DNA of 64,000 bases from Paenibacillus sp. JJ-100 (GCF_948329825.1 NZ_CAOJCM010000004.1:186001-250000); one strand, 5' to 3'. Positions 44,933-55,636 are shown, numbered from the stretch's first letter. The notes: generated by a model not told the origin, from the sequence alone. A program made the numbers and translations.

Positions 44933-45094
44933 AAGGCCTTATAATTCTGCAAACAGGCAGGGTAGTTAACTATGCGAGTGTTATAGAAGCCCTGAAATTC
45001 TAAATAGCAGTTTTATTTCGTCGTTTTTGAGTAACTCTCTATCTGTAATATACCCATTTTTCTGGAAGAAAATACGATAAAATCGAATTGAATC

Positions 45095-45133
45095 AAAAAA
45101 GGTTCCCCACTTTCAGTGATGGGGAACCTTTTT
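45095..45133. terminator. Bidirectional intrinsic terminator
   Basis: A perfect stem AAAAAGGTTCCCCA / TGGGGAACCTTTTT around ten bases ends both the hydrolase gene and the convergent glycosyltransferase gene. Confidence 0.93.
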
Positions 45134-45218
45134 GTATAATCTCAGCTATATTAGCCTCAGGATTAATTAAGTATTATTTATTATAGCTTCAGACGACCTC
45201 TAAGCCTCCTTAGAGGCA

Positions 45219-46433
45219 TTATAAGTGAAGTCTGGTACCTGACAAGGGTCTGGTTCCAATTCCAGCTGAGAAGCGATCCAGCGATGTGGTTGTAACATCT
45301 AGTTTGGACGGGAAAAGTAAATCGTGTACAGCTTGAGCACAACAAGTTGGATCATAAGGTAAGGAATGCCCAGAAGTAAACCTCGTTTGCTTAGGATGAT
45401 TCATCTGATCAGGCTCGTTTTCAGATAATTCCCGAAACCGATTGGTAATGACATCGGCGGAGTGAATGATCTGCCCATATCCGGCTTGTACAAAATACTC
45501 GCAGTTCTCCTCTTCCTGTCCTGGAAGTGGGGGAATGAACAGCATGGGGAGGCCTTTAGCCATCGCTTCTGTACACGTCATGCCGCCTGGCTTTGTGATC
45601 AGGACATCTGAAACATCCATCAGTTTGCTTACTTCCTTCGTGTATCCCAGAATACGTATATTGGGATGCTGGAAGCAAGGGATTTCCTTCATCTTATCAA
45701 TCATCTTCTGGTTGCTTCCCAGACAGAAGATTAATTGTACCCGATCTGCCCAGGATGCGAGAGCTTTCATATGTTCTTCGTCAAAAGAAAGTCCCCAGCC
45801 ACCTCCCATAAGCAGAGCTGTTGGCATATTTTCCAATCCCATCTCTTCTCTGAGTTTGACTTTATCACCGGCTTCCCAGAAATCTGGATGAACCGGAATG
45901 CCTGTAATCTGGATTTGTGAGGTAGGAACCCCTCGAATCTCAAGCATCGCCTTAACCTGAGGCGTGGAAACCAGATATTTGTTCACTTCAGGGTTGATCC
46001 ATGTTCCATGTACGTCATAATCCGTAATCAACGTATATAGCGGAATGTTCAGCCCTTGACGTTTAAGTCTGGAAATAACCGCATTGGGAAATGGGTGGGT
46101 ACAGATGACGATATCCGGCTTTAACTGAGATACGACTTGCGCCGTCTGTGTGTAGAAAATACGGTGCAACGCCAGTTTGGTTAAGCCATTTAATGATTTG
46201 TTGTACTGTGTGCGGTACAACAGGCTGACAAGTTTGGGTTGAACCGATAGTGTCTTTCGATATGCAGAAAAGATCAGCGGAGCTACGGTCGGATTCAAAA
46301 ATTTCCCCAGTTCAATAACACGGCTATGGACATGGGGACTTACTTTTTTGATACCATGTGCCAGAGCGTGAGCTGCCTGTGTGTGACCAGTACCGAATCC
46401 TTCTGATAATAAGAGCACTCTTGGTTTTCGCAT
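45219..46433 (-). CDS. MGDG-synthase/UgtP-like glycosyltransferase
   Basis: The 404-residue GT28-type enzyme resembles processive diacylglycerol beta-glucosyltransferases that make glycolipid anchors. The N-terminal domain opens with RVLLLSEGFGTGHTQAAHALAHGI, the acceptor-side signature. The C-terminal domain holds the UDP-sugar site: MGGGWGLSF, FCLGSNQKM and KPGGMTCTEAMAKGLPMLFIPPLPGQEEENCEYF. The last 50 residues are less conserved. The start ATG 46433 has AAAGGTGA five bases upstream; the frame extends to 46451 without better support. Lipid glucosylation in the membrane is the likely role, given fold and length. Confidence 0.82.
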   Translation of the reverse strand: MRKPRVLLLSEGFGTGHTQAAHALAHGIKKVSPHVHSRVIELGKFLNPTVAPLIFSAYRKTLSVQPKLVSLLYRTQYNKSLNGLTKLALHRIFYTQTAQVVSQLKPDIVICTHPFPNAVISRLKRQGLNIPLYTLITDYDVHGTWINPEVNKYLVSTPQVKAMLEIRGVPTSQIQITGIPVHPDFWEAGDKVKLREEMGLENMPTALLMGGGWGLSFDEEHMKALASWADRVQLIFCLGSNQKMIDKMKEIPCFQHPNIRILGYTKEVSKLMDVSDVLITKPGGMTCTEAMAKGLPMLFIPPLPGQEEENCEYFVQAGYGQIIHSADVITNRFRELSENEPDQMNHPKQTRFTSGHSLPYDPTCCAQAVHDLLFPSKLDVTTTSLDRFSAGIGTRPLSGTRLHL

Positions 46434-46722
46434 GAGTTCACCTTTATTCATAAATTTGAGTTAAAATTAAAATTTGAAATGAGAACAATCGTATTTGTGA
46501 TAGGAACGATTTTGCTTGGTTTGTTTGTTATTACATGAATATACATTAAAACACTGAATCATGTTTCATCCAAGTATAATTTACACCGTATATTATGTTT
46601 TGAGACATTTAACTTCAGCTATGAGCGCATTGTATGAGTTACCTTACACTATAGACGACCGCGCAGAGAGTTTCCACTGCATTTCGGTTAAAAAAAATTC
46701 ATACATATTTTTATTATTAGGC

Positions 46723-46751
46723 TTGCAATCTTGTTTTTAAGATGTTATTGT
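46723..46751 (+). promoter_or_regulatory. Promoter of the TetR-type gene
   Basis: TTGCAA (46723-46728) and TATTGT (46746-46751) with 17 bases between. The expected start of transcription lies just before the operator at 46766. Confidence 0.65.
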
Positions 46752-46765
46752 AGTTTTTGACCAAA

Positions 46766-46788
46766 TGACCAATTTGTATTTCTGGTCA
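46766..46788. promoter_or_regulatory. TetR-type operator, copy 1
   Basis: TGACCA, 11 bases, TGGTCA, placed at the start of transcription of the tetR-like gene. An extra TGACCA half site lies at 46758-46763. An identical-format site precedes the yhgE-like gene. Confidence 0.75.
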
Positions 46789-46848
46789 ATTTATAAGGAC
46801 GATAAACTATTATCACATTTTTATAATAAGCAAGGAGGGGATAATAAG

Positions 46849-47445
46849 ATGGCTCCCATTGACAGGAGACAGCAGGTCATTCATGCAGCCGCCCAGTCGT
46901 TTGCCATGTTTGGATATAAAGCAACTACAATGGATCAAGTCGCCAAGATTGCCAATGTAGGCAAAGGCACGATCTATACTTTTTTTACGAACAAAGAGCA
47001 GTTATTTGACCAAATCCTGGTAGAGGTCATTCAGGAGATGAAGGTGATTGCGCAGCGTGAAGTCCACCAGGAGAGTGCTTTTTTTGATAATCTGTTTCGG
47101 GTGCTTGATGCGTTGCTGGAATTTCGTCGTGACCACGAGTTACTCGTGAAGTTGTCGCAGGAATTGAAGGATTTCGGAACACTGCAGGCCAAAGAAGGTC
47201 TGGAAAAAGTGGAGAAAGTTATTACAGAATTTCTGGCCCGTGAATTGGAAAAGGCAAAAGATAGCGGAGAGATCCGAAGTTGCGATCCGCAAGTCGTTGC
47301 TTTTATGATGATTCGATTGTATATTGCTTTGACTTCCGACTGGAACAAACATCATGAGCCACTTAGCAAAGAGGATATTAAGAATTACTTCAGCCTTTTC
47401 TTAATGGAAGGGATCGCTGCCATCAAACCACTTAATGGAGTGTAG
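46849..47445 (+). CDS. TetR/AcrR-family regulator (YhgD-like)
   Basis: The 198-residue repressor has an N-terminal TetR HTH (RRQQVIHAAAQSFAMFGYKATTMDQVAKIANVGKGTIYTFFTNKEQLF, residues 6-53) and a helical ligand/dimer domain. AAGGAGGGG precedes the ATG at 46849; a longer frame from 46765 would run through the operator. Two TGACCA-N11-TGGTCA sites, one at its own promoter and one before the YhgE-like gene, indicate autorepression and control of that gene. The same pairing (YhgD-YhgE) exists in Bacillus. The inducer is unknown. Confidence 0.88.
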   Translation: MAPIDRRQQVIHAAAQSFAMFGYKATTMDQVAKIANVGKGTIYTFFTNKEQLFDQILVEVIQEMKVIAQREVHQESAFFDNLFRVLDALLEFRRDHELLVKLSQELKDFGTLQAKEGLEKVEKVITEFLARELEKAKDSGEIRSCDPQVVAFMMIRLYIALTSDWNKHHEPLSKEDIKNYFSLFLMEGIAAIKPLNGV

Positions 47446-47451
47446 ACATTA

Positions 47452-47480
47452 AAACTTGTCCTGTGACAAGTTTGTTTTTT
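47452..47480 (+). terminator. Intrinsic terminator of the TetR-type gene
   Basis: AAACTTGTC, a four-base loop and GACAAGTTT make a perfect nine-pair stem followed by GTTTTTT. It separates the repressor transcript from the operator and promoter of the next gene. Confidence 0.9.
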
Positions 47481-47489
47481 GCCCTTGAT

Positions 47490-47512
47490 TGACCATATGA
47501 GAGAAGTGGTCA
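47490..47512. promoter_or_regulatory. TetR-type operator, copy 2
   Basis: TGACCA, 11 bases, TGGTCA, flanked by TTGA and TCAA so that the dyad extends outward. Same half sites and same spacing as the site at 46766. Confidence 0.78.
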
Positions 47513-47605
47513 TCAAGTATTTCGGAAAACATTCCATATATTTTCAGTGTGTTTTCATATTGGATATTCCTGCTATTCAGCAGAGAGATTAAGGGGAGAA
47601 ATAAC

Positions 47606-49888
47606 ATGAAATCATTAAACGTGTTTTTCAAGGATCTAGGATCAGCCGTGAGAAACCCGAAGGTGTTGATCCCTGTCATTGCCATACTGTTTATACCGAT
47701 CCTGTACAGTGGGATTTACTTGGCGGCTTATTGGGACCCATACGGTCAGGTGGATAAATTGCCAGTAGCCGTTGTGAATCTGGATAAAGGAGCCGAACTG
47801 GAGGGTAAGTCACTCCATGTAGGTAAGGACCTTATCGATGAACTGAAGAAAAATGAAGATTTTAAATGGGATTTTGTCAGTGCTTCTCAAGCAAAGGACG
47901 GCATGAAAAATGATAAGTATTACATGCAAATTACGATTCCGGAGAACTTTTCATCCCAAGCTACAACATTACTGGATGATAAGCCAGCACCGGCAGAGTT
48001 GATCTATGAACCCAATGGGAATTATAACTTCGTTGGTGCACAGATTGGGAAAACAGCCATAAAGGATCTGAAAGCAAAAGTTTCAGCTAAAGTCACAGAA
48101 TCTTATGCGGAGACACTGCTCGATAAATTCTCCGAGGTCTCCGATGGATTAGTTGAAGCAGGTGATGGTGCAGGGGATCTGAAGAGTGGTGCGGGTAAGC
48201 TTGACGACGGGGCAGTGAAACTGAAGGATAACCTAGATAAACTTGCATCCGGTACGCTCAAGCTTCAAGATGGATTATCCCCATTAAGTGATGGCGTTAC
48301 TTCCCTGCATAACGGAGCTTCGAAACTGGAGAACGGAACGACGAGTCTGGTTTCTGGTTTACAGCAACTTCATGATGCAGCTACGGGGCAACTCCAAAGC
48401 GGTGCTGACCAATTGAAAGACGGAAGTGACAAGCTGGCTGCGGGCCTCCAATCTTCATTGGATGGCACAAGCAAGCTGCAAGCGGGTCTTCAATCATCTG
48501 AACAAGGTAGCGCCAAATTGTCTGATGGGCTGCAAGCTGCAGTTCAAGGCAGTGGAACGTTGGCAACAGGTCTGCAATCCGCTGTGGATGGTAGTGGCAA
48601 GGTTGCTGATGGGGCGCAGGGCGTAGCAGCAGGATTAAAACAACTAGCTGCTAGCAACCCGGAACTGGCAGCAAGTGCAGATATGCAGAAGCTGATTGCG
48701 GCAAGTCAGGCTGTTGCTGACGGCAGTGCACAGCTGCATGAGAGCGAGCAAAAGCTGGCTCAAGGAGCTGAACAGCTCCATCAAGGAAATCAGCAACTGG
48801 CTTCAGGGGCAACCGAACTGCATGTAGGTCAGCAACAACTTCTTGCTGGATCTACGGAGCTGGTAGATGGGCAGAAGCAACTCGTTACAGGGGCTGAGCA
48901 ACTCAGCCAAGGTGGAGAGAAGCTCTCCGATGGTTTGAAGCAATTCAGCAGCAAATTAGGCGAGGCAGCTACAGGAGGTAGCCAACTAGCGGCAGGTGCG
49001 AAGCAACTAGATGCTGGCACGACTGCATTGCAGACTGGTGTTAGTAAACTTAGTGGCGGTGTTTCGTCTCTGGCTGACGGTTCGAAGCAGCTTGGTGATG
49101 GAGCCGACAAACTCGCAAGTGGCCTTACAGAATTGAAAGATGGTTCTGGTGAACTGGCAACCAAACTAAAAGATGCAGCCAAGAAAACATCCGAAGTGAA
49201 GAAAACGGATGATGTGGTGAATATGTTTGCAGAACCGGTCAGTTCTTCGGAAGACAAGGCAGAGAACGTAAGTAATTATGGTACAGGTATGACACCATTT
49301 TTCCTGTCGATCGGTCTGTTTGTTGGATCGCTGATCTCCACTATAGTTCTGAAAATGCGTGAAACGTCGGTGCCGGGCGTATCGGGGTGGAATCGGTTCG
49401 TCAGTCGTACACTGGTGTTTGGTTCGGTGAGTATCCTCCAGTCGGTGATCGTTGCGAGCTTCATGCTGTACGGGCTTGGTCTGGAAACACACAGTACAGG
49501 ATTATTCTATCTATTTACGATTATAACGGGTCTGACCTTCATGTTGATCGTTCAAGCTCTGGTAACCTGGTTTGATCTGCCTGGACGTTATGTGATCATC
49601 TTGCTTCTGGTCTTCCAACTTGCAGCGAGCGCAGGTACCTTCCCATTAGAATTGATTCCTTCATGGCTCCAGGCGATCAGTCAGTGGCTGCCAATGACTC
49701 ACAGCATTATGGGGCTTAGATCGGTTGTGTCCAGTGGTAATTTCGATGCGATGTGGCATCAGGCAGAAATACTTGTCATCTACGCATGTGTATCTATTCT
49801 GCTTACGCTGGGATACTTCTTGTGGAATGGGCGGCGTCCGAAAAAGGAGGCCGAACTGACTGAATCAGGTCAACCCTTGACCGTATAA
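47606..49888 (+). CDS. yhgE: YhgE/Pip family membrane protein
   Basis: The 760-residue protein belongs to the YhgE/phage-infection-protein family. It has an N-terminal membrane span (about 20-42), an extracellular part, and about five spans near the C-terminus (about 560-745) that resemble ABC-2 type permeases. Residues about 190-530 are a long run of 7- to 14-residue units such as KLxDGxxxLxxGxxxL (SDGLQAAVQGSGTLATGLQSA), which should form a long helical stalk. Relatives act as phage adsorption sites or in type VII-like secretion; the role here is unproven. AAGGGGAG precedes ATG 47606. The TetR operator upstream implies induction by an unknown signal. Confidence 0.85.
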   Translation: MKSLNVFFKDLGSAVRNPKVLIPVIAILFIPILYSGIYLAAYWDPYGQVDKLPVAVVNLDKGAELEGKSLHVGKDLIDELKKNEDFKWDFVSASQAKDGMKNDKYYMQITIPENFSSQATTLLDDKPAPAELIYEPNGNYNFVGAQIGKTAIKDLKAKVSAKVTESYAETLLDKFSEVSDGLVEAGDGAGDLKSGAGKLDDGAVKLKDNLDKLASGTLKLQDGLSPLSDGVTSLHNGASKLENGTTSLVSGLQQLHDAATGQLQSGADQLKDGSDKLAAGLQSSLDGTSKLQAGLQSSEQGSAKLSDGLQAAVQGSGTLATGLQSAVDGSGKVADGAQGVAAGLKQLAASNPELAASADMQKLIAASQAVADGSAQLHESEQKLAQGAEQLHQGNQQLASGATELHVGQQQLLAGSTELVDGQKQLVTGAEQLSQGGEKLSDGLKQFSSKLGEAATGGSQLAAGAKQLDAGTTALQTGVSKLSGGVSSLADGSKQLGDGADKLASGLTELKDGSGELATKLKDAAKKTSEVKKTDDVVNMFAEPVSSSEDKAENVSNYGTGMTPFFLSIGLFVGSLISTIVLKMRETSVPGVSGWNRFVSRTLVFGSVSILQSVIVASFMLYGLGLETHSTGLFYLFTIITGLTFMLIVQALVTWFDLPGRYVIILLLVFQLAASAGTFPLELIPSWLQAISQWLPMTHSIMGLRSVVSSGNFDAMWHQAEILVIYACVSILLTLGYFLWNGRRPKKEAELTESGQPLTV

Positions 49889-49978
49889 TGAAGTGATCGA
49901 ACTACCACATGTTTTATTCAAAAAAATGGAATTTACATGTATCGGAATTGTGCAATATAGTAGTCAAATAGTGCAAAT

Positions 49979-50013
49979 GGTCTGAGGCTCATTTATGAGC
50001 TTCAGACCTTTTT
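49979..50013 (+). terminator. Intrinsic terminator after yhgE
   Basis: GGTCTGAGGCTCA and TGAGCTTCAGACC pair with one mismatch around TTTA, followed by five T. Confidence 0.9.
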
Positions 50014-50132
50014 GTTTACAATGGTATGAAACGGAGAAGCTTGATCGGAAACACGGAATTGAAAATGGTGAAAAAGTGCTCAAATGCTGGTGGTATATAG
50101 GGAAGTTTTCTTTTGTTACAAATAAAAATTAG

Positions 50133-50160
50133 TTGTACTCTGTCATAAAATGTGTATAAT
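50133..50160 (+). promoter_or_regulatory. Promoter of the glutamate synthase gene
   Basis: TTGTAC (50133-50138) and TATAAT (50155-50160), 16 bases apart. Transcription from here would give a leader of nearly 400 nt. Confidence 0.6.
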
Positions 50161-50166
50161 TATTCG

Positions 50167-50560
50167 AAAAAGAAGCCTTTTTTGACATCAATACATTAAC
50201 GCTGTGCTGTAAAACAAACACTATTTAATATACTAAAAAGTTTAAATTGCGCTGATGTTAGGTCGGTGTTAAACTAATAGAACTATATCAAAGATATGTC
50301 GCGTTATAAGAGTAGCCGTTTCCTGCGCTGTGTGTTGTTGTATATATGCTGTTACGGCATTATGGGTGACAACTCTTCGCTCACGGTCTTTAAACCGCAA
50401 CCGCAATACCAGTCTCACAACAGATAGCTCAAGCTGTTATCTCTTCATCTAAGCAGGCTAGCTTATCTAAAGCGAACTGCCTGCTCCTCTCGTTTCATTG
50501 TTGCCTGTTGTTATGTTCTTGATCTTTCCGAAATATTTCATTATAGAAAGGTTGTGTTCT
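50167..50560 (+). other. Long leader of gltB
   Basis: Almost 400 bases lie between the best promoter and the gene. A possible stem AGCAGGC / GCCTGCT occurs near 50453-50487. No known riboswitch, TnrA box or CodY box was recognised with confidence. Confidence 0.4.
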
Positions 50561-53500
50561 ATGAGACACATCGGATTGCCTCCAAAACAGGGTCTATATG
50601 ACCCACAGTTCGAAAAAGATGCATGTGGAATGGGTTTTGTTGCAAATATCAAAGGAGTGCCTTCACACGATATCGTTAGCCAGGCGTTGACCATGCTCAG
50701 TAATATGGAGCACCGTGGGGGGCAGGGAAGTGAACCGAATTCCGGTGACGGAGCAGGGATTTTGATTCAGATTCCACATCGTTATTTTGCAAAGGAAGCA
50801 GATCGTCTCGGTTTTGCTTTGCCCGAACAAGGTTTTTATGGGGTAGGCATGCTGTTTCTGTCTCATGATCCTGCCGTTCGTGCTGCACATGAAGCAAGCC
50901 TGAAAAAAATAGTTGAAGAAGAAGGACAGAGCTTGCTCGGTTTCCGAGATGTCCCTACTTATGATGAGATGTTAGGGCGTTCTGCATTGGCAGCGAAACC
51001 TTGTGTACGCCAAGTGTTTATTGGAAGATCGGACGACGTGAAGGATGAGCTTGCATTTGAGCGGAAGTTGTATGTTATTCGGAGACGTGCTGAACTGGCA
51101 ATTCGTTATTCGGCAGACGAGGCGGAAGGAGAATCGTTCTACTTGCCAAGCTTGTCTTGTCGTAAAGTGGTATACAAAGGCATGCTGACAACGGAGCAGG
51201 TAGGCCAGTTTTACCTGGATTTGCAGGAAGAGTTGGTTGAATCAGCCATTGCCCTTGTGCACTCTCGTTTCAGTACGAACACGTTCCCAAGTTGGGAACG
51301 TGCTCACCCGTATCGTTTCATGATTCACAACGGTGAGATCAATACGATGCGTGGTAACGTGAATTGGATGCATGCTCGCCAGTCCTTGTTCGAAAGTGAA
51401 CTTTTCGGCGATGACATTGCAAAGGTAAAACCGGTTATTAATCCCGATGGTTCAGATACAGCGATGTTTGATAACACGCTGGAATTTTTGTATCTGAGCG
51501 GACGCTCTTTGCCGCATGTTGCGATGATGATGGTTCCCGAACCATGGAGCACGGATGAAGGCATGGATCCTGCGAAGAAGGCATTCTATGAATACCACAG
51601 CACCATGATGGAACCGTGGGATGGACCGGCTGCTATGGCCTTTACGGATGGTTTGCAGATTGGTGCTACGCTGGACCGTAACGGTCTGCGTCCGGCCCGT
51701 TATTATGTAACGAAGGATGACCGAATCATTCTTTCTTCGGAAGTTGGTGTGCTGGATATCGCACCCGAAGACATTCTGTATAAAGATCGTCTGCGTCCAG
51801 GACGGATGTTGCTCGTAGATACTCAAGAAGGGCGCATTATCTCGGATGAAGAAGTCAAAGCGATAATCGCAGCTGAGAAACCTTACGGAGAGTGGCTTGA
51901 AGAGCACTTGATAGATCTGAACGATCTGCCTGAAGCACCGGAGCTCCCAGATCCTAAACATGAAAATGTAACTCAGCTGCAGCTGGCTTACGGTTATACA
52001 TTTGAAGAACTACGCAAAGTGCTGGAGCCGATGGCGTCCACAGGAATGGAAGCGACAGGTTCCATGGGTTATGATGCACCGCTGGCCGTTCTGTCGGATC
52101 GTCCGCAGCGTTTGTATAACTACTTTAAACAGATGTTCGCACAGGTAACTAATCCGCCAATTGATGCAATCCGGGAAGAGATTGTAACATCTACAGCAAC
52201 AACGATTGGTCCAGAGCGCAACCTGCTTAATCCTGAACCGGAGAGCTGCCGCCAGATTCGTTTGGATACACCCGTTTTATCTAACGAAGATTTTGCTAAG
52301 CTCCGCCACGTTCGTCGTCCAGGCTTCCGCTCCATGACGATCCCCATCTTTTTCACTGCTGCAGAAGGAGCGGAAGGACTGCGCAAAGCTATGGACTTGC
52401 TCTTTGAAGCAGCAGACCGTGTCATTGACAAAGGACATAATATTTTGATTCTGTCTGATCGCGGAGTAGATGCAGAGAATGCAGCAATACCGGCATTGCT
52501 GGCTGTTGCGGGTTTGCATCACCACCTGATCCGTAAGGGGACCAGAACTAAGGTCAGCATTTTGCTCGAGTCGGGAGAGCCACGTGATATTCACCACTAC
52601 GCGTTGCTTCTGGGGTACGGTGTAAGTGCAGTGAACCCTTATCTGGCATTTGAAACGCTGGATGATATGATTCAGCAGGGCTTGCTGCGCGGGATTTCTC
52701 ATGAGAAAGCTGTTAAAAATTATATTAAAGCCGCTACCAAAGGCGTTATTAAAATTTTGTCCAAAATGGGCATATCTACTATTCAGTCTTATCGTGGCGC
52801 TCAAATTTTTGAAGCCGTTGGTCTGAAATCAGACTTCGTTGACCGCTACTTCACATGGACACCTTCCCGAATCGGAGGGATCGGTCTGGAGGAAGTCGCA
52901 GCAGAAGCGTTGACACATCACCACCGTGCTTTCACGGATAAAGACGGGAATGATCGAGTACTCGATTCCGGCGGTGAATATCAATGGCGTCATGATGGGG
53001 AAGAGCATTTGTTCAATCCGCAAACGATCCACACATTGCAACATGCTGTCCGTACGGGAGATTACAAGCTGTACAAAAAGTACTCCAAGCTCGTACAGGG
53101 TGAGAATGATCAACTGCTCACCATTCGTTCCATGTTGAAGCTGAAACCGGTTGGACCATCCATTCCGCTGGAGGAAGTAGAATCGGTCGAAAACATTATG
53201 CGTCGTTTCAAAACCGGTGCGATGTCCTTCGGTTCGATTAGTAAAGAAGCTCACGAAGATTTAGCTATTGCCATGAACCGCGTGGGTGGTAAATCCAATA
53301 CCGGTGAGGGTGGAGAAGATCCAGCTCGTTTCATTAAAGACAGTAATGGGGATTCTCGCCGCAGTGCAATCAAACAGGTTGCTTCCGGACGTTTTGGTGT
53401 AACTTCCAACTATCTGGTGAATGCGGACGAGATTCAGATCAAAATGGCACAAGGCGCTAAACCAGGTGAGGGTGGACAATTGCCTGGACGTAAAGTGTAT

Positions 53501-55159
53501 CCATGGGTTGCCGAAGTTCGTGGCTCCACCCCGGGTGTAGGTCTAATCTCTCCACCTCCGCATCACGACATATACTCTATTGAGGATCTGGCCGAGTTAA
53601 TCTATGACTTGAAAAATGCCAATCCGCGTGCAGAGATTAACGTGAAGCTGGTATCGGAAGTTGGGGTCGGCACCATTGCGGCAGGTGTAGCCAAAGGGCG
53701 TGCGGATATTATCCTCGTCAGCGGTTACGACGGTGGTACAGGGGCATCTCCTCAAGGTTCGATTCGTCATGCGGGTATGCCTTGGGAATTAGGTCTGGCC
53801 GAGACGCATCAAACGTTGATGCTGAATAACCTCCGTGATCGTGTTGTTCTGGAGACTGACGGCAAAATGCTGAACGGACGTGACCTTGCAATTGCTGCAT
53901 TGCTTGGAGCAGAAGAATATGGTTTCTCTACGGCACCGCTCGTTGCACTGGGCTGCATCATGATGCGCGTCTGTCAAATGGATACTTGTCCAGTAGGCGT
54001 GGCAACACAGAATCCGGAACTACGCAAAAATTACATGGGTGACCCGGCTCATGTCGTCAATTTCATGCGTTTTGTCGCGGAAGACATGCGTGAAATCATG
54101 GCAGAGCTTGGTTTCCGTACAATTCAGGAGATGGTAGGACGTACAGACTGTCTGGAAGCTGTGGAAGCAGTAGACCACTGGAAGAAAAAAGGTGTAGATC
54201 TCTCTGTATTGCTACATGTACCTGAGATGCCGGAAGGTTCTGCACGTTATCGCATACAGCATCAGAATCACCAATTGGAAGAGACGCTTGATATGCAGCA
54301 GCTCCTGCCACTGGCACAGCCAGCTATCGAATCGGCTCAACCGGTTGAGGCAGTTCTACCAATTACCAATGTGAACCGTGCAGTAGGCACCATCTTGGGG
54401 AGTGAGATCACTCGCAAATATGGCCTCGCCGGTTTACCAGAAGATACGGTTCAATTCAAATTTGTCGGCTCAGCCGGACAAAGCTTTGGTGCCTTTGTAC
54501 CCAAAGGCATGACTCTCACAGTGGAAGGCGATTCTAACGATTATGTGGGTAAAGGGCTTTCTGGAGGCAAGTTGATTGTTATGCCTTCGCCAAAAGCAAC
54601 ATTCGAGGCAGAGAATAACATTATTATCGGGAACACCGCTTTCTATGGAGCGACTAGCGGAGAAGCCTACATTCGTGGTATTGCCGGAGAGCGTTTTGCT
54701 GTACGTAACTCAGGAGCCAAAGTTGTCGTTGAGGGTGTAGGCGATCATGGCTGTGAATATATGACAGGTGGGCGTGTCGTCGTACTGGGCGATACAGGTC
54801 GTAACTTCGCAGCAGGAATGTCTGGAGGGATTGCCTATGTGTATGATCCCAAAGGGACCTTCTTGCAGCGCTGTAACTTGGAAATGGTTCTTTTGGAGCG
54901 CGTCGAAGATGCTTCCGAGATTGATAATCTGCGTGGCATGATTGAGCGTCATGTAACGTATACTGGCAGTGCTGCTGGTCAGCGTATCTTGGATACATGG
55001 CAGGATGAACTGAATCAATTCGTGCGTGTGATTCCGAAGGATTTCAAACGCATGACGGAACAGATTGAGCGGGTAAAAGAAACGGGTTTGACCGGTGAGG
55101 AAGCATTGCTTGCAGCTTTTGAAGCGAATATGCGGGAGCTTGTACGCACCGGAGGTTAA
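50561..55159 (+). CDS. gltB: Glutamate synthase, large subunit
   Basis: The 1532-residue enzyme makes two glutamates from glutamine and 2-oxoglutarate. After a 21-residue propeptide, Cys22 (DACGMGF) would be the N-terminal nucleophile of the glutaminase domain (to about residue 430). A central domain and the FMN/2-oxoglutarate domain follow (about 830-1200: [36 protein letters not shown]). The iron-sulfur cysteines are in [21 protein letters not shown]. The C-terminal glycine-rich beta helix is [18 protein letters not shown] use ATG 50561 with AAAGG upstream. No small subunit gene follows; a terminator comes 40 bases after the stop. Confidence 0.95.
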   Translation: MRHIGLPPKQGLYDPQFEKDACGMGFVANIKGVPSHDIVSQALTMLSNMEHRGGQGSEPNSGDGAGILIQIPHRYFAKEADRLGFALPEQGFYGVGMLFLSHDPAVRAAHEASLKKIVEEEGQSLLGFRDVPTYDEMLGRSALAAKPCVRQVFIGRSDDVKDELAFERKLYVIRRRAELAIRYSADEAEGESFYLPSLSCRKVVYKGMLTTEQVGQFYLDLQEELVESAIALVHSRFSTNTFPSWERAHPYRFMIHNGEINTMRGNVNWMHARQSLFESELFGDDIAKVKPVINPDGSDTAMFDNTLEFLYLSGRSLPHVAMMMVPEPWSTDEGMDPAKKAFYEYHSTMMEPWDGPAAMAFTDGLQIGATLDRNGLRPARYYVTKDDRIILSSEVGVLDIAPEDILYKDRLRPGRMLLVDTQEGRIISDEEVKAIIAAEKPYGEWLEEHLIDLNDLPEAPELPDPKHENVTQLQLAYGYTFEELRKVLEPMASTGMEATGSMGYDAPLAVLSDRPQRLYNYFKQMFAQVTNPPIDAIREEIVTSTATTIGPERNLLNPEPESCRQIRLDTPVLSNEDFAKLRHVRRPGFRSMTIPIFFTAAEGAEGLRKAMDLLFEAADRVIDKGHNILILSDRGVDAENAAIPALLAVAGLHHHLIRKGTRTKVSILLESGEPRDIHHYALLLGYGVSAVNPYLAFETLDDMIQQGLLRGISHEKAVKNYIKAATKGVIKILSKMGISTIQSYRGAQIFEAVGLKSDFVDRYFTWTPSRIGGIGLEEVAAEALTHHHRAFTDKDGNDRVLDSGGEYQWRHDGEEHLFNPQTIHTLQHAVRTGDYKLYKKYSKLVQGENDQLLTIRSMLKLKPVGPSIPLEEVESVENIMRRFKTGAMSFGSISKEAHEDLAIAMNRVGGKSNTGEGGEDPARFIKDSNGDSRRSAIKQVASGRFGVTSNYLVNADEIQIKMAQGAKPGEGGQLPGRKVYPWVAEVRGSTPGVGLISPPPHHDIYSIEDLAELIYDLKNANPRAEINVKLVSEVGVGTIAAGVAKGRADIILVSGYDGGTGASPQGSIRHAGMPWELGLAETHQTLMLNNLRDRVVLETDGKMLNGRDLAIAALLGAEEYGFSTAPLVALGCIMMRVCQMDTCPVGVATQNPELRKNYMGDPAHVVNFMRFVAEDMREIMAELGFRTIQEMVGRTDCLEAVEAVDHWKKKGVDLSVLLHVPEMPEGSARYRIQHQNHQLEETLDMQQLLPLAQPAIESAQPVEAVLPITNVNRAVGTILGSEITRKYGLAGLPEDTVQFKFVGSAGQSFGAFVPKGMTLTVEGDSNDYVGKGLSGGKLIVMPSPKATFEAENNIIIGNTAFYGATSGEAYIRGIAGERFAVRNSGAKVVVEGVGDHGCEYMTGGRVVVLGDTGRNFAAGMSGGIAYVYDPKGTFLQRCNLEMVLLERVEDASEIDNLRGMIERHVTYTGSAAGQRILDTWQDELNQFVRVIPKDFKRMTEQIERVKETGLTGEEALLAAFEANMRELVRTGG

Positions 55160-55198
55160 TCATTCGTTTATTTCGTCATAAAACTGTAAAACAAAAGG

Positions 55199-55240
55199 AG
55201 CTTTAAGATGGCCAGAATGGGCCGTCATAAAGCTCTTTTT
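55199..55240 (+). terminator. Intrinsic terminator of gltB
   Basis: AGCTTTAAGATGGCC pairs with GGCCGTCATAAAGCT (one mismatch, one G-U) and is followed by five T. Confidence 0.9.
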
Positions 55241-55373
55241 GTTTTCGACAAAATTAGAACCCGCTCAAAAAAACGTTCTCGCCAAGAGACGACAACATCA
55301 AGGAACGTTCTAAAGTATAATTAGTTTAGTTTTCGGAGTGCAGAGAAAGTAAAAGATAAGAGAGGTTAGCGGA

Positions 55374-55526
55374 ATGAACATGAAACATCCAAACAGTGGC
55401 GGTTCTAAGCCGACAGGTAAACCCGTTGATGCAATCCCGATAGACATCATGAAAGTGTTATTGCAGTGTGGAATCGACCCCGCGCGTTTGAAGCATTTCG
55501 TTTCCTCCGACATCAAACGTTCTTGA
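55374..55526 (+). CDS. Small ORF, 50 residues, unknown
   Basis: ATG at 55374 follows AGAGGTTAG and opens a 50-codon frame: MNMKHPNSGGSKPTGKPVDAIP, then IDIMKVLLQCGIDPARLKHFVSSDIKRS. The second half is a well-formed amphipathic helix pair with a single Cys. I know no family for it. It stands alone between the gltB terminator and a bidirectional terminator at 55574, so it is its own transcription unit if expressed. It is short but has a good ribosome site and protein-like composition. Confidence 0.5.
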   Translation: MNMKHPNSGGSKPTGKPVDAIPIDIMKVLLQCGIDPARLKHFVSSDIKRS

Positions 55527-55573
55527 TCTGGTGCACACCCAAAGAATGGAGGGAATTCATGATACACAAAAAG

Positions 55574-55620
55574 ACCCAGGTACCGAGATCAGGATCTACT
55601 CGGAAACTGGGTTTTCTTTG
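55574..55620. terminator. Intrinsic terminator between convergent genes
   Basis: ACCCAG with CCGAG pairs with CTCGG and CTGGGT in a two-tier stem, followed by TTTTCTTT on the plus strand. AAAAAG on the far side serves the minus strand. Confidence 0.82.
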
Positions 55621-55636
55621 CGCATGAAGCCCTGAT

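Noticed and set aside
48180..49170. Repeated units resembling a repeat array
   Set aside because: They are codon-level repeats inside the yhgE reading frame, not evenly spaced identical DNA repeats, so not CRISPR or tandem satellite.
50690..55020. Numerous antisense ORFs across gltB
   Set aside because: They are frame shadows of a highly conserved gene, lacking ribosome sites and family similarity.
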